Assembly (NCBI GenBank): GCA_947034885.2
Contig: OX344754.2
Location: 25,479,369-25,543,368, forward strand
Length of the DNA stretch: 64,000 bases
Source of the DNA: Thuidium tamariscinum
Lineage: Eukaryota; Streptophyta; Bryopsida; Hypnales; Thuidiaceae
Reading direction: 5' to 3'
Positions 55,666-64,000 of the stretch are shown here, in pieces. Position numbers and translations under genes: made by a program. Every line of letters starts with the position of its first letter. The first letter of the stretch is position 1. The notes under the pieces were generated by a model, which ran no database searches, was not told where the DNA came from, and saw only the letters and a program-made list of their open reading frames with translations.

Positions 55666-56742
55666 TCACTCGGAATCTGAGTCGGTATCATCTCTCTGAC
55701 TATGGCCTACAGAACTAGATCCATACACCCCCATATATGGTCCTCCACCGTACACGTCTCCTGCTCCGCTTCCCGCTCCTCTTTGTCCATAGTTCCCGTA
55801 ATGAGGCCCTCCAAAGGTTGGAGGAGGAACTGAATCTCCATAGTAGGAGCCTCCTTCATTTGAACGGCCATGGTAAGACCCTCCATGATGCCCATAATTT
55901 CCATATGAACCACCTCCACTAGACCTCGAATGGTATTGGGAGCCTTCTTGGGTAGAAGGAGCATTGTGCGCGGTTCCGGAGCTTCCTCCTAGGATTTGAG
56001 AACGACTTTGTCCACCTCGTGGGTCATGTGTACCACGTTCACGTCCATAGTACCCATCGTAACCATATTGTGGACCACGATCTTCTATGCTTCTCCGCAT
56101 TGCCTCACGCATTTCATGCTCGTATTGAATGTCCTCTCGAGCTTCTCTACGTTCATGCCTCTCTCTACCGGCCACGGGTGCAGTAGCCTCTTCAATATCA
56201 TCATCATCATCATCTGGGACAGGCTCGTCTGCATCCGGCATCACTGTTGCAGGAAATCCAAATTGCCCTCGATTGGACCATTCGGGCATGCAATCGCTTG
56301 CATTAGTCCAGCTCGTATAAATGACTGCTTCGTTGCGATTGAGAGTCGCCACATCTTTTCTATATATTGTGCGCCAATCAACATCTTTGTGAAGTACAAT
56401 CTCTGCCCAGACTATGGCCATGTTCGTATAATTCATGACATTTGGTTTGGAGTCACGTATACCAGCATTACATGTCACTTCATCGTATCGGTGAACAAAG
56501 TGCCTACTGAGACACGTGGATGTTTGCCCTTCCCAACGGCGAACTTGTTGCGCTGCACGGTCCGATGTCCACAATTTGGCAATGTGCGTCATTTTCACGT
56601 ACTTCTTGCACGTAGTGGCGGTCCAAACTTTCTTTGGTTCACTCTCCCATCCGGGTTCACCAACACACATTGGATCATTCCAATCATCCCAATTTATGCT
56701 TTGGGATTTCCCCTTGTTTCTCTTGTTTTCATCACGAGGCAT
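55666..56742 (-). CDS. 358-residue protein: shared N-terminal domain plus Gly/Tyr/Ser-rich tail
   Basis: An intact single-exon minus-strand frame from ATG 56742 to TGA 55666. Residues 1-15 are basic. Residues about 15-150 form a domain with Gly-Trp-Glu, Cys-Lys-Lys-Tyr-Val-Lys-Met, His-Ile-x-Lys-Leu-Trp and His-Phe-Val-His, also present in the gene at 61407. An Asp6 acidic run follows near residue 195, then a charged Arg/Glu helix-like stretch and a disordered Gly/Tyr/Ser/His tail ending Asp-Thr-Asp-Ser-Asp-Ser-Glu. No enzyme motif was recognised. The tail resembles condensate-forming low-complexity regions by composition only. It is preceded by a CGGAC island. The open frame in an otherwise decayed region suggests this copy may still be functional. 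Confidence 0.75.
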   Translation of the reverse strand: MPRDENKRNKGKSQSINWDDWNDPMCVGEPGWESEPKKVWTATTCKKYVKMTHIAKLWTSDRAAQQVRRWEGQTSTCLSRHFVHRYDEVTCNAGIRDSKPNVMNYTNMAIVWAEIVLHKDVDWRTIYRKDVATLNRNEAVIYTSWTNASDCMPEWSNRGQFGFPATVMPDADEPVPDDDDDDIEEATAPVAGRERHERREAREDIQYEHEMREAMRRSIEDRGPQYGYDGYYGRERGTHDPRGGQSRSQILGGSSGTAHNAPSTQEGSQYHSRSSGGGSYGNYGHHGGSYHGRSNEGGSYYGDSVPPPTFGGPHYGNYGQRGAGSGAGDVYGGGPYMGVYGSSSVGHSQRDDTDSDSE

Positions 56743-57034
56743 GGTGGCGTTGACTAAAATGAGAGCAACTGATGACTTCGTTCACACTAATTCCAGCAAT
56801 AAGAAATCAAAATGCTTCAAAGTTCCAATGCGATGCAGTTTAGATGAAGTTGTAGTCCCTCAGAGCCTGATCATTACTTCAACTAAAGTTCGTGAAGCAT
56901 TTTAGTGATGATTAATGAAGCACAACCGTTTGCACACAACGTCGGAAGGGGCGCGCAGAGCCCAGATTAAAATCAGGCACTGGATCGTCCACTCCGGAGG
57001 GAAACAAACGGTTGTGGCAAAATGAGCCGTCCGC

Positions 57035-57355
57035 CCCGCTTCTTATGCTGAGCCGTCCGCCCCCCACCGAGGCGGACGGCCAGATGCTCATCCGACGGCC
57101 GAGAGGCGGACGGCACAATCCAGCGGACCGAAATCGGCGTCCGTTGGATCGCACGGACATCGGGCGGACTCACCGAGGGACGGACGACGCGGACGGCGCC
57201 CGTCGGGGGCGGATGCAGAACGGACGGACCGACGGGCGGACGGGCGGACAGGCAGACGGGGGCACCGACGGGCGAACGGGGCACCGACGGGCGGACGAGG
57301 GCAAAGAGCGGCGGACGGGGCACCGACGGAAGAGCGGACGGAGGGGCGGGGGGTT
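57035..57355 (-). promoter_or_regulatory. CGGAC-island promoter of the 358-residue protein gene
   Basis: In gene orientation, about 300 bp of CCGTCCG/GTCCGCC motifs lead to CAGCATAAGAAGCGGGGCGG (TATA-like at about 57041-57047). The ATG follows about 295 bp downstream. The TATA-flanking sequence (ATAAGA then GGGGCGG) is close to that of the kinase promoter (TATAAGAGGGGCGG). Confidence 0.65.
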
Positions 57356-58444
57356 TGAAACCCTCAAAGACCTAAGGTAGAAGGGGCAGGGAGAACTGAC
57401 CCCCTCGCTCAGCCACTTGGGTAAAACGCTGTAATTTTTTATTTTTCACACAAATTTCTTTTTGCAAATTTTGAATTCATATTTGTGATCAAAGACCACA
57501 AATTAGCTAAGGGTGAAGGAAGTAGGGGTGATCACGGCCCAAACTAGGGGGCTTTTTATTTTGATTGCACCTCTGGTAAAACATGGTAAGGCCGAGCGAG
57601 GGGGCCAATCCACCCAAATCGGTAGAAGCACCCAGTACAGCCGAAGTTAGTTAGTTAGCAGTTTCAGCATAGTTGGAGGCACCTTTTCCTATAAAGAATA
57701 TTTTTGTAGTATTGGCAACTGAAAATCATGAATTTTAAAAAAAAAAATTAGAATTTTTGGACGAGGCATCTAATTTCTGTGAATTTTCAAAGTAGGACTT
57801 AGTAGAGCACCTAAATCAGCACTCCTAGTAAATCTGCCTAGATTCTCACACCAAAATCTAAAATAATCATAACCCACCAAGCACAACTAAAGTTTCAAGG
57901 TACTAGTGGGGACACTTTGTAAGAAACTCTAATGTCAAACTATGGATACACTGAAAATAATGGGTGCTTCTACCTTACATCGAAACTTGAATTCTTGAAA
58001 TTCATTGAGTAAGCAGTTTACACTAGTTTAGGTTCCGAAACCAGCCAAGTTGATGTTAAATCTTCTCGAAAATCAGAAATAAATGCTAGATTCTCTTTGC
58101 AATTTGCATGCATTTTGGGGAATTTGAACACTTCATGGAATAACTATGACTTTAGGTTTCAATGTTCAAATTATATGTATCCAAAATTCACCTTAGGACC
58201 TGATAGAGAGGAATGATTTATATTACCGTAGTACGTTTCCAATTTCAACAAAAATTAAATTCTTTTGGAAGAATTTGTAATTCTGGGAAATTATAATGAT
58301 ACTAGTCTTAAATATTGGAAATTGTCAATATCATTTGTTGAAATTCAGGTGATTCAAATTGTTCCAAACATAGTAACACACCTTCTATGACAATTGATAA
58401 AGGAATATTCAAATTTAATGAAATTCCAATTGAAAGTTGGAATC
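57356..58444. other. AT-rich DNA, no gene
   Basis: I see no coding sequence or defined repeat; a GAGCGAGGGGGYCA-like motif occurs inverted near 57400 and 57595. Confidence 0.5.
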
Positions 58445-59102
58445 CTAAAGGATCATTCACTTTTGGCCCTTGTGGAGAAACATGGGATTTGTGGTAGTAC
58501 CTGCGGGCTGAAATTTCAAATTCGATCCTCGTTTTTAGTTTTTAAGATCTTCTTCAGAAGATAAAAAAATTGATTAACTTCCATGGAATGTAATTTCTTT
58601 CACAATTGATTCCCAATAACAACATCTATGATCCAATGAACTCAAAATATTGAAAATAAGGGACGGGGGGTTGAAAAAACTAGAACAATGTCACCATTGA
58701 GATTATTGTGTTTCAATCCCATGTTAGAGCTATTAATGATTTAGTTTTTCTTTCAATCTTGGACTTACTTGTACTTAACCATTTTTTGAATAATGAAAAT
58801 CAAGCCTATTTTTCTTGAAATTTTTGTCTTAGACTTTCAACTCCCATCCAAGTTCTTCAAATTCCTTCAAAACTTTTAATTGAAGGTCCATTCTCCGTGC
58901 TCCATAGTTCCAAAAAATTCCACGAGTAGCGATCAAAGTCATCTGATATTTTTGCTACTTTTTCCTAGATAAGTAAAGTACAAGATCCTAAGGTTAGATC
59001 CGAAGAAAAGTATTTTCTTGGTTTTCTTATAGTGAACGCAGTAGAAATGACAGTTCTGAGTGGTTTGTAATAAAAAAATCGCCTTGGTCCTTCAAGGGTT
59101 AA
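58445..59102. mobile_element. TTAA-family element, degraded left end
   Basis: The right end GCCTTGGTCCTTCAAGGGTTAA and internal segments match copy d. The left end (CCTAAAGGATCATTCACTTTTG) has lost the TTAA. It is non-coding. Confidence 0.5.
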
Positions 59103-59793
59103 CAATAAAGGGAGAGATTTATATTTCATAACCATATTTTATTGCAAGACATTCTGAACTCTGAAGTTGTAACTTGTAAGGGCCTAATATAACAATTTCT
59201 AAACAAATTAGATAAATGTATCACCATACTTTCTACAATTCTATAGTTGGAAGATGGTGACATTCATGATTGCATTAGAGGATGAGTGAAATTTGAAAAT
59301 GATGCAATTATACTTGAAAAAGGATTTCAAAATGTGAAAAATTATAGAATCCTTCATTTCAATCTAAGTGAATGTAAATATGAAGGAGTGTACTTCAAAT
59401 GATTTTACCCCTTACTGCCTTACTGGTTTGCATTTAGAAATATGTAAAGAGTATATGTTTTCTCTATTAAAGTAGGGTGCATACATTTTTTAAATTAATA
59501 ATGTGTTGGATCCTTGAATCATTCATCAATTTCTTTTCACTATTTATTATTTTATATGACCCCCATATTTCCATAATGCAAAAATGATGAAGAAACTAGG
59601 GTTTAGGTTCTAGGGTTTAAGGTTTAGGGTTTGGGCTTGTCTACACTCTACCAAAGTGGACGTCGATGCTATTCGGATAGGGTGTAGGGTTGAGGACTTA
59701 CTTTTTTTAAAAATTTTAATGTGCAGAATGAAACTCAATTTCACACATACACAATACATTGAACATTGGATGCTTTTTCCAACCCTTTCCATT
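59103..59793. other. AT-rich DNA with telomere-like repeats
   Basis: There is no gene. At 59597-59632 degenerate TTTAGGG units occur (GGGTTTAGGTTCTAGGGTTT, AAGGTTTAGGGTTTGGG), similar to plant-type telomeric repeat DNA. Confidence 0.5.
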
Positions 59794-60811
59794 TTTACCC
59801 CTAAAAGCCCGCACTTTTTTTTTGGGATGTATAGAAATTTTGGGTAGGTACCTACTACTTAGTACTTACGAGCGGGGATATCCAGATTTGAGGCTAAAAT
59901 TCGAATGGAATTGAGTCAATTGACCAATGTGGGGGCGAGGAAGATTTGTCATATGCAACAAATTTTCATGGCATTTGAAAACACCGGTCAAAGGTTATAG
60001 CCTAATATGTTACTTTTTTTTTGTAACAGGGCATTTCATGCAAATGAGAGAAAATCACTTATTTCATAAACAAGAATTCCAAAAATTCATTTTCTAGAGT
60101 TCTGGATACGCGTGAAGTTTTGAATCATTCCATTTTGATGAATGAGTCAAAAGTGATGTGGATTTTCTATTTCCGGGTAATTTTGGATTTCCTACTCTAA
60201 AATAAACTTTGAAATCCTTTATCTTACCCAACTTCTAATATTTTTGGACGAAAATAAAATCGTAGGATGTAGATACATTATTACAACATTTCAAATTTGC
60301 AACCATTGGAAATTTGGGATTGGGAATTTTCAATTCCATATTTCAACTGTAAATAATGTAGTGCGTTTTATCATTCTCTACTACTACGTATTTACTGTTT
60401 TTTTCCTATACGTTGTACTATTCCAAATGATTTGAAAATTTTTAAGCATGTGCCCAACTTCTATAGGAAAACAAATCCAAAGAAGCACGACCATTTAGGT
60501 CATTTTTTCATAGAAATGTGAGCTTGGGAAGTGCAGTTGCCTTGCTTTTTGGCTTTCGCAGGGTAAAAAAAATGGTTTCAGTTAATTTGAATGCTTATAT
60601 CTTCCAATCCACTCGGTGGAAAATGGAAATGTTTGAAATTTTTACCACATACTTTTGATGCTATATAATACAATATCCTACGATGAGATATGTCAAAAAA
60701 AGTTGTTTTCCAAAGATTTTTGTACTTGTATTTGAAATGGCAGTTTTTGGAGGCAATTGGAGTGCTTTGGAGTTTTGGTGAAAGTATATTGACGGTCCTT
60801 TAAGGGCTCAA
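59794..60811. mobile_element. TTAA-family element with degenerate ends
   Basis: The left end TTTACCCCTAAAAGCCCGC and right end GGTCCTTTAAGGGCTCAA are mutated versions of the family termini. The length of 1018 bp is close to other copies. Internal segments (GGTAGGTACC, TGAATCATTCCATTTTGATG) match copies near 20200 and 37900. Confidence 0.5.
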
Positions 60812-60919
60812 GCTTTAAATATGACTTCTGGAGAACCCAATGTTCAGTTTGGACTTGTGGAATCCAATGTGGACTTTTCACTTCTCGAATCCTAGGTTCA
60901 GTTTGGACTTCTAAATCTG

Positions 60920-61166
60920 AGTGATCGGCAAGGCGGACGCCTTTGTCGGACGCCCAGTCGGTCGTCAAGGCGGACGGGAAGGTCCGAAGGGCGGACGCTG
61001 GGCGGTCGGCACAGCGGACGCCCATCGCATGTCCGCATGGTCGGCGGGGCGGCCGACCGCCCAGCGTTCGCCGGACGGGCGGACGCGCCATCCGGTGACG
61101 GTCCGCATTGGCCGTCCGCTGGTCCGGTGCCGGACCTGTCTAGGTCTGGCGGCGGACGGGTATATG
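60920..61166 (+). promoter_or_regulatory. CGGAC-island promoter of the RING-H2 gene
   Basis: About 235 bp with more than twenty CGGAC or GTCCG motifs end in GGCGGACGGGTATATGGTCGG (TATA-like at 61160-61165). The ATG follows about 240 bp downstream. Position and composition copy the islands of the two minus-strand genes, here in plus orientation. Confidence 0.7.
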
Positions 61167-61406
61167 GTCGGACGGCCCCTTCATTTTCCTTCACTTCTTC
61201 TCTCCTCACGAAGTGACCCAAGTCGGATGTGCTGCTTATTGCCACGTGTGAGTGCGTAGTGCTAGTTGCTCCTACTTGGCGGAGAGAAGGGGTCATTACT
61301 TTTTCACGTCAAAGCTTTGACCGATTGTATTACGAAGACACGTTTCATACCCTCCGGTTCACAAAATTGAAGGTTTCCAAGGGCTTGTAAATTTGGATTC
61401 TCTATC

Positions 61407-63969
61407 ATGGCTACAGACAGCGGTGCAGGTACTGATGGGATGAATTCAGGAGGTGACCAGAAAAAGCGAAATAAAGTGAAGGGGACTACACATGGACTAC
61501 ACTATGAAATTTTGGACGATCCGAACATCATAGCAGAGAGCGGTTGGGAAAATGAGACCGCAGATTATTAGACCTCCAAACTATGTAAGCAGTACGTTAA
61601 AATGTACCACATCAACAAGTTGTGGCCTCGAGATGCACACGCACGCCAGACTGCGGATTTCAATTGTAAACCACACAGTTGCATTGACCCGCACTTTGTC
61701 CATTGAGCGACAGAGGTGTGGGGGGCCATGTTTGGCCCTAAACCAATGTCTAAAGGGTACATCAACTACAGCTTGGTGTCCATGGTGTATGCAGAACTGA
61801 GATTGAAACGCAAGGTGGATTGGAGCATGTTCCCAACAACAAAGAAGAATCTTCTACTCCTACAACAAAATCAAAAGGATATTCCCGATTCGTGGCCGCA
61901 GACGGCGCAGAGGGTACAACCAATCTTACAGAATCCAACAACGCCTACAACGGTGGCCTCAGCAAGCGCATGTGCGAAACCGCAATTGGATTCGAGGGAG
62001 ACAACATCCAACGTTATGAACGTTTCTAAGGTTCATGTGAATGACCAAAACAAATCTCCCAACCGGGAAGACCTCGTCAACAAAAATGGTGGCTCGTCTC
62101 CTCCAAAGACGGACCCCACGAACGAAGAGGTTGCCGGGGCCAATGTCACAATTGGACATTATGTAGACAGCGGTGTTTTAGATAGTTTGGGATATGCAAC
62201 TCCAAATCCACAGTTGCCAACATCGGAGAGCCCATTGTGTACTCCAATCATTCAAGAGGACCTGTCAAGAACAAATGTGCAAGAACCCAATGTTGCTTCC
62301 ACCAATGTAACAGTGGATACATATGAGTTTATAAAAAAGTATCCACATTTGTCAAGTTTAGACTCGACTAGCTTCAAGAATCTTGTTGCAATGCCACAGA
62401 TTCCGCATTTGGAAGGCTTGCTTGACCTTAGTATCAAGTGGAAGACAGTCGAAGAACGTTTGTTTCCATTTGAGCGACGGACTCAGCAAAACGAGCCGGA
62501 AAGCAGTACTCCACCGAAGAAAGTATATCAACCCGCTGACTTTCCACATGCCGCTCTGGCATTGACAAGAACTGCCACGTGGATAGATGAATTGGCTCCA
62601 AGGGTTGGTGCGTTTGCCGATGAATTAGCGTCCCTAGCTCCTACACTATTGAGCGGTGCGACAGCTTTCCTGCACTTCACCGATCAAATGTTACCAATTC
62701 TCACGTCCGCGATTCATTGTGAAGAAAGTCACGCTCAATTGAGGGAGGAGCTAAAAGAAAGTGAAAGAGAAATTATACGGTTGAAGGTTGCGCTCAACAG
62801 TGAACGAGAAGAACATAAACTCAAGGAAAGGATGCAAAGGATGGAGGAATCATTGAAATGTATTGAGCCAAGTCAAGGGACTCAAGGTAGCGATCAACTC
62901 TCTCTTCCAATGGACAAGGGCAAAGCTCATGTCGAGCCAGACCAACAAACTTTGCCAATTGGCCGTAAAAGTTGGCTTGACTTGCAAAAAGAATTGGACC
63001 AGTCCAATGCCGAAAAAGCCCTTCTTCAGTCCAAGTTGGATCAAATGATACGAGTGCAGGCCATGGATGAATATTTGCCTAGGAGCGGATCGGAGTCTCG
63101 TTGGTTGGGATGGGTACAAAAACTTCAAGACCCACCCTTATTAGCAACTCGAGAAATGAATAAGCTTCGTACAATTGCATTGAAGGGTAACGATGAATGC
63201 AATGCCGTCGAGAAACATTTCAAGAAGTTCGAGAGCGAGGTGGATCGCCATCCAATTGAGAGTGCTTCAATCACATGTTGGGGAAACACAGATGCTATGA
63301 TGGAGCGCTTGAACCACACAAAGAAAACGGAGGGTGGAAATATCAATTGGGCCTTGGAAGTAGAGGAAGGATGGGTCCCTTACCAAACGCTTTCAGCACA
63401 CATCAACAACAAGGAGAAGCGTGTTATGCATAATTTTGATGCAGGTCATAAAATGTTGGATGGTATTTGTACAATTTGCCAATACAGTTTTGGACCTGAA
63501 GGAGCCATAACCTTGGGCCATTGTGGCCACACTTTTCACGTGCGGTGCATCATTCAAGCATCAATGTTTAGCTCGGTTTGTGCCGAATGTCGTTCTCCTT
63601 TGAGTCCTAGGTTTTATGAATTGTTTGGACTCTTGGATGTTATGCCCCCCGGCCAGGAATACAACAGGTGGACCCTTCCATTGAACCAAGGGCCATACGA
63701 ATTTGTGAATTATAAGCATTGGGGAAAACCTCTACAATGGAACCCAACAGAACGGAGGCATGCATTGTACGATGACGTCCGTGGTCCAGTGGATGCTTTC
63801 AATTGGATGACCCAAACGAACGAGGTGGAAATACGTGCCCGTTCAATTGACGATGATGAGGGTCGTGAATTGTTTTGTCGCAACATGGGGGGGCATTGGA
63901 GCGTGCAACGTAAAAAGTTCTTCTGGTTTCCAGAGAAGCACGTGGAGAAAACGGATGTCGCAACACAGG
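61407..63969 (+). pseudogene. Coiled-coil RING-H2 protein gene, 5' stops, 3' end outside window
   Basis: The frame from ATG 61407 encodes the same N-terminal domain as the gene at 56742 (Gly-Trp-Glu, Cys-Lys-Gln-Tyr-Val-Lys-Met, His-Ile-Asn-Lys-Leu-Trp, His-Phe-Val-His). It has TAG at codon 55 (61569-61571) and TGA at codon 100 (61704-61706), then stays open to a GGGTAAGT donor at 63970. After a low-complexity linker come heptad-rich coiled coils (62720-62865, 62980-63065) and a RING-H2 finger at 63468-63590 (Cys-x2-Cys, then Cys-Gly-His-x2-His-x2-Cys, then Cys-x2-Cys), followed by about 125 residues with several Trp. RING-H2 fingers usually act as ubiquitin ligases; that role is inferred. 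An ATG at 61716 could still express a protein lacking the first domain. Further exons lie beyond the window. Confidence 0.75.
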
Positions 63970-64000
63970 GTAAGTAAATTCCCTGTTATACTCACAAAAA

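Noticed and set aside
52061-63969. The kinase, RING and low-complexity genes as part of an integrated giant virus.
   Set aside because: No viral hallmark gene is present, codon and composition context is that of the surrounding repeats, and the RING gene has a plant-like splice donor.

Overview
The window looks like nuclear DNA of a streptophyte (a non-seed land plant or a charophyte alga; I cannot choose between them). It is AT-rich and repeat-dominated. It holds intron-containing gene pieces most like plant JMJD5/JMJ30, a plant thimet-type oligopeptidase and a plant RecQ helicase, a plastid psbB insertion, and CACTA and hAT transposases. No RNA gene, CRISPR array or bacterial-type operon was seen. 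Almost everything is a transposable element or something carried by one.

Positions 1-35455 are one nest of CACTA elements. The outermost is a decayed transposase-bearing element: TNP2-like exons at 1-598, 30391-31289 and 32563-33439, right terminus at 35455, left end outside the window. Its first intron spans 29.8 kb because a second CACTA (1078-29313, 3-bp duplication ACG) sits in it. That element has AGTCA-rich subterminal repeats and itself contains a third (2763 to 27173, duplication TCT). The innermost element carries a same-strand chimera of three broken host genes: JMJD5 (13264-11190), the N-terminal part of a thimet oligopeptidase (11146-10111), and a nearly complete RecQ helicase (9751-4925). 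A 152-bp perfectly palindromic CACTA-type MITE (4939-5090) lies inside a RecQ exon. Further candidate exons (14511, 15142, 16519), a psbB fragment and several TTAA-bounded MITEs fill the rest.

Positions 35456-49440 hold a GC-rich repeat array, TTAA-bounded elements, the 3' part of a hAT transposase gene (minus strand, 40511-38793), and three copies of a 2.2-3.6 kb TATA-containing, LTR-like repeat. Copy A (40512-46779) is interrupted by inverted copy B (42912-46495) and by a MITE, and is followed head-to-tail by copy C (46780-49147).

Positions 49441-64000 hold three genes unlike ordinary host genes: a divergent protein kinase (53560-52061, minus) with two in-frame TGA codons; an intact 358-residue protein with a Gly/Tyr/Ser-rich tail (56742-55666, minus); and a coiled-coil RING-H2 protein (61407 onwards, plus) with two early stops and a splice donor at the right edge. 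The last two share an N-terminal domain. All three are preceded by the same unusual arrangement: 230-320 bp packed with CGGAC/GTCCG motifs, then a TATA-like box, then a 150-270 bp leader. An orphan island of the same kind lies at 49148-49440. This shared promoter plus domain-shuffled gene set is my best candidate for an undescribed system; the nested gene-capturing CACTA is the best supported by direct sequence evidence.

Most internal stops in the transposon-borne genes are TGA or TAG codons explainable by one C-to-T or G-to-A change, as expected of methylated, silenced DNA.
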